From Streptomyces griseicoloratus (lineage in GTDB: Bacteria > Actinomycetota > Actinomycetes > Streptomycetales > Streptomycetaceae), in the NCBI RefSeq assembly GCF_014534645.1, contig NZ_JACVQF010000177.1:1-58801 (forward strand): DNA of 58,801 nucleotides, given 5' to 3'. Every line of letters begins with the position of its first letter. Within the stretch, counting starts at the first letter, position 1. The notes beneath the pieces are model-generated. The model made no database searches, was not told the DNA's origin, and worked only from the letters and a program-made list of their open reading frames with translations. The position numbers and the translations under genes are program-made. Positions 34,331 to 44,533 of the stretch are shown here, piece by piece.

Positions 34331-37105
34331 CTGGACGCCGGTATCTGACAGGGTGCCTTCGAGTACGTCGCGGAGTTGTGAGCGGGCGGTGATGCCCAGC
34401 TTGGGGAAGACCCGGTAGAGGTGGGAGCCGACCGTACGCGGTGAGAGGAACAGTTTTTCCCCGATCTCGCGGTTCGTCAGACCGCGGGCCGCCAGCTGGA
34501 CGATCTGCTGTTGCTGGGGGCTGAGTTCGGTGAAGGCGCTGGGCACGACGTCGGTCGCCTCGATGCCGGCGGCGCGCAGTTCTGCCTGTGCCCGCTCGGC
34601 CCACGGCCGGGCGCCGAGGCGCTGGAAGGTTTCCAGAGCGGCGCTCAGCAGGGGACGGGCCTCAGCGATACGGCGCCGGCGCCGGAGCCATTCCCCGTAG
34701 TCGAGCCGGGTCTGCGCCCGTTCGAACGGCCACTGTTCACCCGCGGGCTCCGCGAGCGCCGCCTGGAAGAACGGCTCCGCGTGCTCGGGATCCGCCAGCA
34801 GGGCGCGGCCACGGGTGATCAGTGCGGCCACCCGTGCCGACATGCCCGTACCCAGGCGCTGCGCCGACCGTTCCAGCAGCTGTGCGGCGTGCTCCTGCCG
34901 TCCGCGGCGGACGGCCGCAGCCGCGAATTCGGCCAGGACGGTGTAGGAGACGTGGTAATGGACAGGATCGCCGTCGTCGGTGAATGCCGAGCGGAACTGC
35001 GTGTACGCGGTGTCGTAGTCGCCCTCGGCCACGGCCGCCAGCCCCAGGGCACGGCGGGCGAAGACCGCGACGGAGCGGCTCTCCATCGGATCGACCAGAG
35101 ACAGGGCTCGCTCGGCGAGTCGGCGTGCGGCGGCCGCGTCGCCGAGCAGGGCGACCACCGTGGCGTCGAGTGCCTGGGCACACGCCTCGGCGTGGTCGAG
35201 TCCGGCGGCCGATGCCATGGCTGCGATGTCGGCCGCCACCGAGCGAGCCTCGACCCACCGGCCCTGCTCCAGGCGGGTCCAGCCGGCCGCGCAACCCAGT
35301 CCGTCCGGGAGCGGGCCGTGGGCCTGCCACTGGTCGAACGCCTTGTCGAAGGTCTGGGCGGCGAGGGTGGTCTGGTCGAGCAGCCAGGCGACGATGGCCA
35401 GCGCGGTCAGGCGCTGGGCGTCGCCCTTGGCCTCGGCGATGAGCTCGGGCAGCAACGATGCGAGCAACGCTCCTGCGCGGTTGGGATCGGATACGGCCAG
35501 CACCCAGGCGCGCAACGGCGCTCCGGCGGCATCGTCGGGCATGCGGGAGAGCAGGCTCTGGATCTGTCGCTGCTGGGACTCCTCGCCCGAGTAGTAGCGG
35601 ACCACCGCTGCTGCGGCCAGCGCGTCGAGTACGAGGGGTGACCGGGCGTTCGCTGCCTCGTCGGCGACGCGCATCAGCAGGGCGAAGGCTGCTGTGTGAT
35701 GGGGGCCCAGCGACATGAGCCGACCGGTGGCCAGCGCGGCTCTGCCCCGCAGTGCCGGGTCGTCGGTGCACTCGCGGACTGCGGCGGCCAGGTGCTCCAC
35801 CCAGCCGAGCTGACCGGTGAAGACGGCGCTGGCAGCGGCTTCGGCCAGCAGGCGCGCCCGGTCCTCGCGGTGCGGGCTGAGCTCCGCGGCACGCTCCTGG
35901 GCCGCGGCGGCGGCCGCGAAGCCACCTCGGCGCCGGGCCCGGTCGGCCGTCTGCTGCAACGCGGCCGATACGTCCTGGTCGGGGCGTACGGTCGCGGCGG
36001 CCAGATGCCAGGCACGGCGGTCGGGCTCCTCGCGCAGCAGTTCCGCGAGAGCCAGGTGTGCCTGGCGTCGTTCCTCGAAGGACGCGGCATGGTAGACGGC
36101 GGAGCGGACGAGGGGGTGACGGAAAACGATCCTGGTTCCGTCCTGGCGTACGAGACCGGCCCGGTCCGCGGGCTCCCATGCGGTGTCGTCCGCCTCGGGC
36201 AGTCCCATGGCGGCTGCCTGCGCGTCCGCCGCGTCGGCGGCCGCGAGGAGCAGCAGGATGCGGCGGGTCGGTTCCGGCAGGTTGGCCGCGTGTCCTGTGA
36301 AGATCCGCTCCAGCCGGTCGGTGACCGGCAGCGGGCCCTCCACGCTGCTGCCCTCGGGGTTGCGGATCGCGGTGGCGTGGGCGAGTTCCACCAGGGCCAG
36401 CGGGTTACCGGCCGCCTCTTCGAGGATCCGCACGCGGATTCGGCCGGTGGGCGGTGTGGGCTGCCGGTCGAGCAGCCGGTTGGCTGCCGCACTGTCCAGC
36501 GGGCCGAGTTCGAGGCGCTCGTACCCCTTGTCGAAGCCGGGTAGTACGGCCGCGGTGCGGACTCCCAGCAGCAGTGTGACGGGCTCGCTGTCCATGCGTC
36601 GCGCCACGAAGGAGAGAGCGTCCAGGGATCCGCGGTCGATCCACTGGGCGTCGTCGACCACGACCAGCAGCGGGGCGGTTTCCGCCAGGTCCGACAACAA
36701 GGTCAGAACCGCCAGACCCACGATCATCGCGTCGGGGGCCTCGGCACACTCGTCGAGCCCCAGGACGGCGCGGAGCGCGGAGCGCTGCCGCGACGGCAGG
36801 CCCTCCGCGGCACCGAGTACCGGGCGGAGCATCTGATGAAGGCCCGCGAATCCAAGGTGGGCCTCGGATTCGCTGCCCACCGCTCGCAGCACTCGGCCAC
36901 CCGCACTCCGTGCGCGATCGGCCGCGATGCCGAGGAGTGTGCTCTTTCCGGCACCGGGATCACCCGTGAGGATCAACACGTCGCTGTGGGACCGATCGGC
37001 GCGGACCCGCCGGACTATTTCTGCGGTCTCGGTTTCCCGGCCGACCAGTGCCAGACCGGAATTCCGCGTCGAGTGCTCCCCACGAGCCTTTCCATCGTTT
37101 TCCAC
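34325..37105 (-). CDS. LuxR-family LAL regulator (large ATP-binding)
   Basis: The 926-residue protein has an N-terminal AAA-type ATPase (Walker A GDPGAGKST at 48-56; Walker B LLVVVDDAQW near 145-154). A long helical TPR-like middle follows. The C-terminal LuxR-type HTH reads LSPQQQQIVQLAARGLTNRE then LFLSPRTVGSHLYRVF. LAL proteins are usually pathway-specific activators in actinomycetes. It is transcribed away from the FUSC/hydrolase block, from which about 1 kb separates it, and may control that block; this is inference. The gene is intact. Confidence 0.92.
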   Translation of the reverse strand: MENDGKARGEHSTRNSGLALVGRETETAEIVRRVRADRSHSDVLILTGDPGAGKSTLLGIAADRARSAGGRVLRAVGSESEAHLGFAGLHQMLRPVLGAAEGLPSRQRSALRAVLGLDECAEAPDAMIVGLAVLTLLSDLAETAPLLVVVDDAQWIDRGSLDALSFVARRMDSEPVTLLLGVRTAAVLPGFDKGYERLELGPLDSAAANRLLDRQPTPPTGRIRVRILEEAAGNPLALVELAHATAIRNPEGSSVEGPLPVTDRLERIFTGHAANLPEPTRRILLLLAAADAADAQAAAMGLPEADDTAWEPADRAGLVRQDGTRIVFRHPLVRSAVYHAASFEERRQAHLALAELLREEPDRRAWHLAAATVRPDQDVSAALQQTADRARRRGGFAAAAAAQERAAELSPHREDRARLLAEAAASAVFTGQLGWVEHLAAAVRECTDDPALRGRAALATGRLMSLGPHHTAAFALLMRVADEAANARSPLVLDALAAAAVVRYYSGEESQQRQIQSLLSRMPDDAAGAPLRAWVLAVSDPNRAGALLASLLPELIAEAKGDAQRLTALAIVAWLLDQTTLAAQTFDKAFDQWQAHGPLPDGLGCAAGWTRLEQGRWVEARSVAADIAAMASAAGLDHAEACAQALDATVVALLGDAAAARRLAERALSLVDPMESRSVAVFARRALGLAAVAEGDYDTAYTQFRSAFTDDGDPVHYHVSYTVLAEFAAAAVRRGRQEHAAQLLERSAQRLGTGMSARVAALITRGRALLADPEHAEPFFQAALAEPAGEQWPFERAQTRLDYGEWLRRRRRIAEARPLLSAALETFQRLGARPWAERAQAELRAAGIEATDVVPSAFTELSPQQQQIVQLAARGLTNREIGEKLFLSPRTVGSHLYRVFPKLGITARSQLRDVLEGTLSDTGVQS

Positions 37106-38108
37106 GGATGCTCCAGGGAATTGAGATACCCCAGATACTAGCCTGGCAGAACCGCGGCAGAGCCTGCGGGAGCGGCCTCGAAGCCGGTCAGAAGCACATC
37201 CGAGCGCCAGTCTGTCGGCGACACGCAGTCGTCGTCCGGGATATTCCGGCCATGGCGTCCATGGAGTCTTCCCGGAGGCCTGGTTTCACCCGCGGAGTCG
37301 CACGCGGCGCGGACATCGTGGCGATGCGACTGCAGACCTCCGCACGCCTTGAGCCGTACGTCTCCGCACCGGCGGCCTCGGGATCGCCACGGCGGGACAA
37401 CCGGCCGACGGGCGCAAACGCCCCCATCCGGTGGCCGACCAGCACCGATGCAGTCACGTGACGCATATCCCCGGCTGTTCGTCCGGCCACAGAATCGTGA
37501 AGCGAGCACGGTCGAGCCTTTCCGGGTCGGCGGGCAGGCACGATCGTGCGTCGCCGGTGGCGTTGTGCCATCACAGACGGGGATCGCGGAAGCCGTACAT
37601 CTCGACCGGAAGGCGCTGTCATGGTTACTGGACGCTCGTGGCTGGCAGGACTCGGGTTCCGCACTCCATGCGGTCGGCTTGTACGCCACTTCTACGTCCT
37701 CGACGGCATGGCTGGTCCGGAGCAGGCCCATGAGGCTGCTCTTGAGCGGGCGAACGACCCGAGCGAACGCGCGGCGCACGGAAACCTGCGGCTCGATGAC
37801 GGCTGTGTCGAGATGCGTCGAATGTCGCGTGACCTTCTGGGCGCCTGGCGGCTGTCCGTCCCAAGTCCGTGCGGTGCGTAGCCCCTTGAGCCCGGAAGCC
37901 ATCGTCGACGGGTGCAGGCCTGTCAGCGCTGCGCGGTCGCCGACGCCGGCAATGGACGCCCACGTGCTGCAGAACCTCCGAAAGCAGTCACCTGACGCAT
38001 ACCGGACGGAACCCCGCATGCCGAGACTGGTGACGCGGGCGGTGGCCGGTCAGAACCCGAAGGCTCCCGCACGGCCGTGCGCACGCGAAAGGACCTACGG
38101 AGATCCCC
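37106..38108. other. Long intergenic region without a convincing gene
   Basis: About 1 kb lies between the divergent LAL and FUSC genes. Open frames exist on both strands (e.g. 37621-37881 forward, starting MVTGRSWLAGLGFRTPCGRL), but third-position GC is only moderate and composition is Cys/Arg-rich. I would not call any. It may hold regulatory sites for both genes or decayed coding sequence. Confidence 0.4.
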
Positions 38109-40367
38109 ATGGTGGCAAGGACAACGACATCGTTGTGGGACCGGTTCGCGGCCTTCGACCCTGGGCTCGTGCGTCTGACCTCCGCGATGCGCGCCGTGCT
38201 CGGTACTGCCGCGGCCCTTGCCGTGCTGACAGCGCTGCGAGCGCCCGAGACGGCGCTAGTGGTCGGCGGTTTCACCGCGATGACGACTTCACTGGCCGTT
38301 AGCGACCTGCACCCGCGCAACCAGCTCATCACGCTCGGACTCGGTGTTCCGCTCTCCCTCGCGTCTCTGGCCGCCGGAGCCGCGCTGACGCCGTACCCGA
38401 CGGCAGCCAAGCTGGTCTTCCTGGTGGTGATCTACCTTGCCGTTCAGGCCCGCCGGTTCGGCCCGCGAGGGCTGGGCTTGGGGATCTTCGGTTTCATGGC
38501 CTTTCTGCTGTCTCAATTCACCCAGGCCCGGGCAGACCGCCTTCCGGAGCTCGGGGCATCGGTACTGGTTGCGTTCGGGGCCGTCACGGCCGTGTGGTAC
38601 TGCGTGGGCCCCATCACGGCGTCCCGAGCTTTGAGGCGGCTGCGGCACGCATTCGACGTGCGTCTGCACGATGTCCTGCGGGACACGGCTGCGATGGTCG
38701 CCACCGGGCGGGACGTCGACACCCGGAGCCGCTCGTTGCAAGACCGCCTCGACACACTGCACGCGTCCGTGCTGCTGATCGAGGACTTTCTCGACGAGCG
38801 CGCCGTCGACGAGGACACCGAGGCTCTGCTGCCGCACCTCAGCCGGGTGGAGGTGGCCGCGCAGCGCCTGGCCGTACTGACGGTCCGCGCGGTCCGCACC
38901 CCGGCGGCACGCAACGATCTGGCGGGACGGACGGCGCGACAGCGGCTCGCCCGGCGGATCCGGGCTCTCCGGCACCAGCCCACCGGGGGAACTACTTGCG
39001 CAGCCGAGCGGTGCGCAGAGGGGTACGAAGGCGGCCCGGCGAACCGGCCGACCGGCTCCGCACTCGTGCTGGACTGCTTCCCCGCGGTCGACGAACTTAC
39101 CGAAGCCCTGCGGGTTCTCGGCCCACGCGACCGCCCGGCAGGACGCCGGACACCTCCACGCAAGCCCGCCTCACCCACCTTCGGGGCGCTGCCGCGCAGG
39201 GACACAGACACCGCAAGCCTGAAGCGGGGAGCCACCCGTCAGGCGTTTCAGGTGACGGCTGCCTCGGCCCTCGCCATCGCAGGCGGCCATCTCCTGTCGC
39301 CGCACCTGTGGTACTGGGCCGTCGCGGCCTCATGGGTCGTCTTCATCAAGAACGAGAGCACCGGCGAGGTACTGCTGCAGAGCCTGCGGCGGCTGGCGGG
39401 CACGGTCCTCGGCGTGGTGTTCGGCTACGGCCTCGCCGCCCTGGTCGGCGGAGACGGCCCCGGCCTCCTGATCCTGCTCCTGCTGTGCATGTTCGGGATG
39501 TTCTACACCCCGTCACAGGCCTACTGGGCCGTGACGTTCTTCATCACCGGCACGCTCGGCATGCTGCTCGCGCTGATGGACACCTTCTCGACACACGTGC
39601 TGCTCCTGCGCGTCCAGGAGACCGCACTGGGAGTGTCCTGCGGGATCCTTGCCGCCGTCCTCGTCCTTCCCACCACGGTCCGCCGCGCCAGCGACGAGGA
39701 ACTGGTCGGCTTCCTGCGAGTCCTCGACCGCCTCCTGAGAGCCGTCGCGGCAGGAAGCACGGACACGAAAACCCCGACGAGCTGGGTCCGCGCGGCACAC
39801 GACCTCGACCAGGCACTGGAATCCTTCCGCAAGGCCTGCCTGCCTCTCACCCATCCGCTCAATCCGCAGCGCCGCCGCCGTCACCGCGCCTGCCACCTGC
39901 TGGAACTCCTTGAGGCCAGCGCGTATCACGCGCGGAGCCTGGCCGCCACGGCCGAACGTCTCCCGGCGGGCCACGTCCCGGAGTGCGCCGCCCGTCTCAC
40001 AGCTGCGGCCGACCGCGCGCACGAGACCGTGACCCACCTGATCCGCGTCACCGGCCATCGACCCGAAAGCGCCCCACAAACGGCACGCCCCACGGTCATC
40101 AGGGCACTGGCCCTGCTCTCGGAGGAGCAACGCGTGAGCCGCAACTGGCCGTCGCCGGAGCATCGCCTGCTGCTGCACATCAATCGCCTCGACGCGACCC
40201 TGACCGCGCTCGTACGAGCCTTGGACCCACTTGCATCGGACCCCGACCGCACCACCGTGGCCCCCTCTGAGAGCGTGGACATCCCGTTGCCGCACGGCCC
40301 GGTCCAGGCTGCCGCAGTAAGCTGCGCCGTCCTCGCCGACCGGTGCGAACGCGCCCAAGCCCGTTAG
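38109..40367 (+). CDS. FUSC-family membrane exporter
   Basis: ATG 38109 follows ACGGAGA. The 752-residue protein has two hydrophobic blocks, residues ~20-190 and ~375-525, each followed by a long soluble helical region, as in FUSC/aromatic acid exporter proteins. Recognisable stretches include AVLGTAAALAVLTALRAPET and LWYWAVAASWVVFIKNES with GTVLGVVFGYGLAAL, the FUSC_2-type core. These proteins are linked to export of aromatic acids or to envelope stress. It lies next to hydrolase genes, suggesting handling of a toxic ester or acid. The gene is intact. Confidence 0.85.
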   Translation: MVARTTTSLWDRFAAFDPGLVRLTSAMRAVLGTAAALAVLTALRAPETALVVGGFTAMTTSLAVSDLHPRNQLITLGLGVPLSLASLAAGAALTPYPTAAKLVFLVVIYLAVQARRFGPRGLGLGIFGFMAFLLSQFTQARADRLPELGASVLVAFGAVTAVWYCVGPITASRALRRLRHAFDVRLHDVLRDTAAMVATGRDVDTRSRSLQDRLDTLHASVLLIEDFLDERAVDEDTEALLPHLSRVEVAAQRLAVLTVRAVRTPAARNDLAGRTARQRLARRIRALRHQPTGGTTCAAERCAEGYEGGPANRPTGSALVLDCFPAVDELTEALRVLGPRDRPAGRRTPPRKPASPTFGALPRRDTDTASLKRGATRQAFQVTAASALAIAGGHLLSPHLWYWAVAASWVVFIKNESTGEVLLQSLRRLAGTVLGVVFGYGLAALVGGDGPGLLILLLLCMFGMFYTPSQAYWAVTFFITGTLGMLLALMDTFSTHVLLLRVQETALGVSCGILAAVLVLPTTVRRASDEELVGFLRVLDRLLRAVAAGSTDTKTPTSWVRAAHDLDQALESFRKACLPLTHPLNPQRRRRHRACHLLELLEASAYHARSLAATAERLPAGHVPECAARLTAAADRAHETVTHLIRVTGHRPESAPQTARPTVIRALALLSEEQRVSRNWPSPEHRLLLHINRLDATLTALVRALDPLASDPDRTTVAPSESVDIPLPHGPVQAAAVSCAVLADRCERAQAR

Positions 40368-40381
40368 CTGGGTGGCGGTGT

Positions 40382-41478
40382 TCAGGTGCCGGTGAACGTG
40401 ACCGAGACGGTGAGTCCGCCGCCCTGTCTCGGGCGGGCGGTGACGCGGGCAGTGTGCGCCTGTGCGATCGATGCGACGATGGACAGGCCCGACCGTGGCC
40501 GGAGGTGCTGGTGCGGTCCTGGCCGAGGCGCCGAAACGGTTCGAAGAGACCGTCCGCCTGGTCCGGGTCCACGGGTGTCCCCGTGTTGGTGACGGTGAGC
40601 GTCCGGCCGGTGAGCCGGACCCACACCGTTCCGCCGGGCCGGTTATACCGCACGGCGTTGTCCACCAGGTTGTCATCAGATGGCGCAGCAGCACCGGGTC
40701 CCGATGACCGGCATCGGTCCGTCGGCTGCCAGTTCGAGGGAGACCTTCTTCTCCTCGGCCTGGGGCAGCAGTCTCCCGACCGCCTGATGTGCGGCGTCCC
40801 TGAGATCGCTCTCTTCGGTCTCGTCCTCGTCGAGGCCGAGGTCGCTGCGGGCGAGCAGCAGTAGCGAGGCGATCAGTGTCTCCGCGTCGCGGTTCATGGC
40901 GAGCAGGTCCTCGCGTACGTCCGCCAGACCTTCCGGGAGCGGGTCGGCGAGCCCCACTTCCAGGCTGGTGCGCTGTACAGCCAGCGGGGTGCGCAGCTCG
41001 TGTGAGGCGTTGGCGACGAAGCGGCGCCGGCTCTCGAAGGACTTCTCCAGCCGGTCGAGCATGCTGTCGAAGGTGCCGGCGAGCCTGTGCAGTTCGTCGT
41101 CGGGGCCGGTGAGCGCAAGGCGTTCGTGCAGGTGCTGTTCGCTGATCCGGCGGGCGGTGTCCGTCATGGCGGCGACCGGTGTGAGTGCCCGGCCCACGAG
41201 CCACCAGCCCATGAATCCGGTGAGCAGGGCGATCAGTGCCAACCCGGCCCCGGACCAGAGCAGCAACTGCTGGAGAACCGTGTCCTGCACCATGCGCACG
41301 ATGTGGTCGGTCAGCCGGAGGCCGATAGCGTCGTCCGGCACCGCAACGGAGACGAACTCGTAGACAACAGACGTAGGGGCCATCGGAACGTGGGGGCACG
41401 CGTCTTCCGTGGCCGCCCGGTCGCAGCCGGGTGCGACCAATTCTATGCTCCGGACCCGCTGAACCGTAGCCGAATTCA
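40382..41478 (-). pseudogene. Sensor histidine kinase, frameshifted and N-truncated
   Basis: The first frame has one transmembrane helix (LLLWSGAGLALIALLTGFMG), a HAMP domain, and an H-box FVANASHELRTPLAVQRTSL. The ATPase part lies in two other frames: DNAVRYNRPGGTVWVRLTG (N-box) to about 40490, then GLSIVASIAQAHTARV to the stop at 40382. Frame changes are near 40680 and 40495. The usual first transmembrane helix is missing, and no response regulator is adjacent. It runs divergently from the MBL operon, where an intact kinase could once have acted. Confidence 0.8.
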
Positions 41479-41566
41479 TGAGGCAGGTGCAGTCACATGA
41501 CGGATACCGCGCCCACTGGGGTCGCTCGTACCGTTGAGTAAATCCCCCGAATTCCAAGGAAATCTC

Positions 41567-42481
41567 ATGGAACAGATCACCCTCGGAAATGTCTCCATCA
41601 CCCGGGTGTGGGAATACTACGGTTCCGTCGAAATGACGCCCGACACCTTCTTCCCGGAAAGCTCGAAGGAAGTCTGGGAGAACGGTGCCGACTGGCTTGT
41701 CCCGCATTTCCTGGATTCCGAGACCAACATCGTGAATTCGGCGATCCAGACCTGGCTGCTGCGCAGCGAGGGCCAGACGATCCTGGTCGACACCGGCGTG
41801 GGCAACCACAAGGACCGTCCCTACGCCCCGGTCTGGAACCGCCTCGAAACGGACTTCCTGGCCAACCTCGCCCGGGCCGGTGTCCAGCCGGAGGACGTGG
41901 ACATCGTGATCAACACGCATCTCCACATCGACCACGTCGGCTGGAACACCTACCTGGACGGGCGGCAGTGGGTGCCGACGTTCCCCAACGCCACCTACCT
42001 GATGCCGAAGGACGACTTCGACTTCTGGAACCCGGAGAACGGCCACCAGCCGCTGCTCGGCCGCGGCAACCAGAACGTCTTCGAGGACAGCGTGGCCCCG
42101 GTGCACCAGGCCGGCCTGACGCAGCTGTGGGAGAACAGCCACCAGATCGACGCGAACCTGCGCCTGGACGCCGCTCCCGGGCACACCCCCGGCTCCTCCG
42201 TGCTGACTCTCACCTCCGGCACGGACCGTGCGGTGTTCGTCGGCGACATGCTGCACAGCCCGGTGCAGATCCTGGAGCCGGACGCCAACAGCTGCTTCTG
42301 CGAGAACCCCGCCGAAGCCCGTGCCACCCGCCGCAAGGTGCTGGGCTGGGCCACCGACAACAACGCGCTCGTGATCCCGGCGCACCTGGGCGGGCACGGC
42401 GCCACCGAAGTCGTACGCGAGGGAAGCACCTTCGCCGTGAAGGGCTGGGCGCCCTTCGCCCCGTACACCGAGCAGGGCTGA
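41567..42481 (+). CDS. Metallo-beta-lactamase-fold hydrolase
   Basis: ATG 41567 follows AAGGAAA at proper spacing. The 304-residue enzyme has the zinc motif NTHLHIDHVGW (H118, H120, D122, H123), then APGHTPGS and FVGDMLH, and a late IPAHLGGHG that supply the remaining ligands. This is the layout of AHL-lactonase and related hydrolases. The substrate could be a lactone or ester; this is inference from family and neighbours. It is the first gene of a three-gene operon with a carboxylesterase 22 bases downstream and a RidA gene. Confidence 0.9.
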   Translation: MEQITLGNVSITRVWEYYGSVEMTPDTFFPESSKEVWENGADWLVPHFLDSETNIVNSAIQTWLLRSEGQTILVDTGVGNHKDRPYAPVWNRLETDFLANLARAGVQPEDVDIVINTHLHIDHVGWNTYLDGRQWVPTFPNATYLMPKDDFDFWNPENGHQPLLGRGNQNVFEDSVAPVHQAGLTQLWENSHQIDANLRLDAAPGHTPGSSVLTLTSGTDRAVFVGDMLHSPVQILEPDANSCFCENPAEARATRRKVLGWATDNNALVIPAHLGGHGATEVVREGSTFAVKGWAPFAPYTEQG

Positions 42482-42503
42482 AGCCCGCGGAAAGGCACCA
42501 GAG

Positions 42504-43997
42504 ATGAACCACCACCCCGAACCCGTCGTGACCACCGCGCAGGGAGCCGTGCGCGGTCTGCGCCAGGAGGACGGCACCGCCGCCTTCCTGAACATCCCCT
42601 ATGCCGCCCCGCCCCTGGGCGCCGGCCGGTTCGTGCCGCCCGAGCCGCACGAGCCGTGGGACGGCGTACGGGACGCCACCGTCCCCGGACCCAACGCGCC
42701 GCAGTCCGAGCGCAAGCTCGGCAGCATCGACATGGCCCCCTACTTCGGCACCGGCTGGAGCCGGGGCGAGGACTACCTCACCGTCAACGTCTGGACGCCC
42801 GCCGTCGCGCAGAGCGGCCTGCCGGTCATGGTGTTCGTACACGGCGGCGGCTTCGTCGCCGGATCGACGCGGTCCGCGATGTATGACGGTTCCGCCTTCG
42901 CCCGCGACGGCGTCGTCCTCGTCACGCTCAACTACCGGCTCGGCATCGCCGGGTTCCTGGACCTGCCCGGGGCCCCCGCCAACCGCGGTCTGCTCGACGT
43001 CGTCGCCGCGCTGCGCTGGGTGAGGGAGAACATCGCCGCGTTCGGCGGAGACCCGGACAACGTGACGCTCTTCGGCCAGTCGGCCGGGGCCACCGTCGTC
43101 GGCGGCGTCCTCGCCACTGCGGAGGCCACGGGTCTGTTCCGCCGGGCGATCGTGCAGAGCGGCAGCGGCCTGGGCGCGTTCAGCACCGAGCAGGCCGGCC
43201 GCGTCACCGCCGCGGCCGCCGAGGTCCTGGGCGTCGAGCCGCACGTGGACGCCTTCGCGGAGATCTCCGACGAGCGTCTGGTGGAGGCCGCCTCCAAGCT
43301 CGCGGGCATCGACCTGCAGACCGCCACCCACCACGACCCGCTGATCGGCCTCAGCCCGTTCAGCCTGGTCCTGGACACCCAGCCCGCCGAAGCCGTCGCC
43401 GCAGGCCTCGCCGCCGGCGTCGACCTGCTCATCGGCACCAACACTGAAGAGGGCAACCTCTACCTGGTCCCGGTGGGCAAGTACGCCACCTCGACCGCAG
43501 CCGACGTCGACGACGCGGCGGCGCGCTCGCACCCGGATCCGGCGCGGCTCGTTGAGACCTACCGCAAGTCACGCCCCGAAGCGTCCTTCGCGGAACTGCG
43601 CTCGGCCATCATGGCCGACGCCCTGTTCGGCGCGGGCACCCGCGCTCTGGCCAGCGCCCATGCCGCCCATCCGAAGTCCGTCACCTACGCGTACGAGTTC
43701 GCCTGGCGTTCCCAGTCCCTGGACGGGGAGCTCGGCGCCACCCACGCCGTCGAGCTGCCCTTCGTCTTCGACCTCGCGGACCGGCCCGAGCTGAACGGCC
43801 CCGCCGCCCTGCTCGGCCCCGACAAGCCCCCGGCGGATCTCGCGGACCGCATGCACGAGACCTGGATCCGGTTCGCCGCCACCGGCGAACCCGGCTGGGA
43901 CCCCTACGACACCGACCGCAGGGCCACGATGCACATCGACGCCGAGTGGACCCAGGTCGACGACCCCCGCAGCCAGGAACGCCAGGCCTGGAGCTGA
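42504..43997 (+). CDS. Type B carboxylesterase
   Basis: The 497-residue protein is an alpha/beta hydrolase of the carboxylesterase/p-nitrobenzyl esterase type. It has the N-terminal GAVRGL...FLNIPYAAPP, EDYLTVNVWTP, the oxyanion motif HGGGF (113-117), and the nucleophile elbow GQSAG (191-195, Ser193). The late HAVELPFVF supplies the catalytic His. There is no signal peptide, so it acts in the cytoplasm. It lies between the metallo-hydrolase and RidA genes, suggesting stepwise hydrolysis of one substrate. Confidence 0.92.
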   Translation: MNHHPEPVVTTAQGAVRGLRQEDGTAAFLNIPYAAPPLGAGRFVPPEPHEPWDGVRDATVPGPNAPQSERKLGSIDMAPYFGTGWSRGEDYLTVNVWTPAVAQSGLPVMVFVHGGGFVAGSTRSAMYDGSAFARDGVVLVTLNYRLGIAGFLDLPGAPANRGLLDVVAALRWVRENIAAFGGDPDNVTLFGQSAGATVVGGVLATAEATGLFRRAIVQSGSGLGAFSTEQAGRVTAAAAEVLGVEPHVDAFAEISDERLVEAASKLAGIDLQTATHHDPLIGLSPFSLVLDTQPAEAVAAGLAAGVDLLIGTNTEEGNLYLVPVGKYATSTAADVDDAAARSHPDPARLVETYRKSRPEASFAELRSAIMADALFGAGTRALASAHAAHPKSVTYAYEFAWRSQSLDGELGATHAVELPFVFDLADRPELNGPAALLGPDKPPADLADRMHETWIRFAATGEPGWDPYDTDRRATMHIDAEWTQVDDPRSQERQAWS

Positions 43998-44055
43998 CGC
44001 CCGCACGGGTTTCGCCTGCTCACCCCCTCCAAGGACCACCGCTTCAAGGAACACC

Positions 44056-44439
44056 GTGACCAGAACCGTCATCACCACCGAGCACGCTCCCTCTCTCCCG
44101 GCTCCGCTGTCCCAGGGCATCCGCAAGGGCCCCGTCCTGCAGATATCCGGACAACTCCCGTTCGCCCCGACCACCGGCGAGGTCGTCGGCACGACGGTCG
44201 CCGAGCAGACCGCACAGGTCCTGCGCAACGTCACCGCCGTCCTCAAGGCGGCCGGCGCGGGCCTGGAAGACGTCGTGATGCTCCGCGTCTACCTCACGGA
44301 CCCCGCCCACCTGCCCGAGCTGAACGAGGCGTACGCGGCAGCCGTCGGCGAGCCCTTCCCCGCCCGCACCACCGTCTACATGCAGCTCCCGCCGGGACTC
44401 CTCGTGGAGATCGACGCCCTGGCCGTGCTGGACTACTGA
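44056..44439 (+). CDS. RidA/YjgF/UK114-family protein
   Basis: GTG 44056 has AAGGA six bases upstream. The 127-residue protein has the family pattern: ISGQLPFAPTTGEVVG, the middle QVLRNVTAVLKAAGAGLEDV and the closing R.TVYMQLPPGLLVEIDALA with the conserved Arg. RidA proteins hydrolyse reactive enamine/imine intermediates. A role in clearing a reactive product of the two upstream hydrolases is inferred. A strong terminator follows. Confidence 0.9.
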   Translation: MTRTVITTEHAPSLPAPLSQGIRKGPVLQISGQLPFAPTTGEVVGTTVAEQTAQVLRNVTAVLKAAGAGLEDVVMLRVYLTDPAHLPELNEAYAAAVGEPFPARTTVYMQLPPGLLVEIDALAVLDY

Positions 44440-44460
44440 CACAGCCACAGAACAAGGCCC

Positions 44461-44494
44461 GTCCGGCGCGGTTCAAAGGGAGACCGCGCCGGAC
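44461..44494 (+). terminator. Terminator of the MBL-esterase-RidA operon
   Basis: GTCCGGCGCGGT pairs perfectly over 12 bp with ACCGCGCCGGAC across a ten-base loop, 22 bases after the RidA stop codon. Confidence 0.75.
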
Positions 44495-44533
44495 CGGCCA
44501 GCCATCCCAGAGAGCGGAAAGGGGGAGGACAGG

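Noticed and set aside
34511-36544. Forward frames opposite the LAL regulator
   Set aside because: Shadows of the regulator; no motifs and skewed composition.
37138-38019. Reverse-strand gene of 293 codons between LAL and FUSC
   Set aside because: Cys/Arg/Ser-rich with poor third-position GC and no domain; probably non-coding.
40676-42595. Reverse frame of about 640 codons across the kinase and the MBL gene
   Set aside because: Only its C-terminal part (kinase) is real; the rest is antisense to the metallo-hydrolase.
42210-43532. Reverse frame opposite the carboxylesterase
   Set aside because: Complement shadow; the forward strand has the GQSAG and HGGGF motifs.
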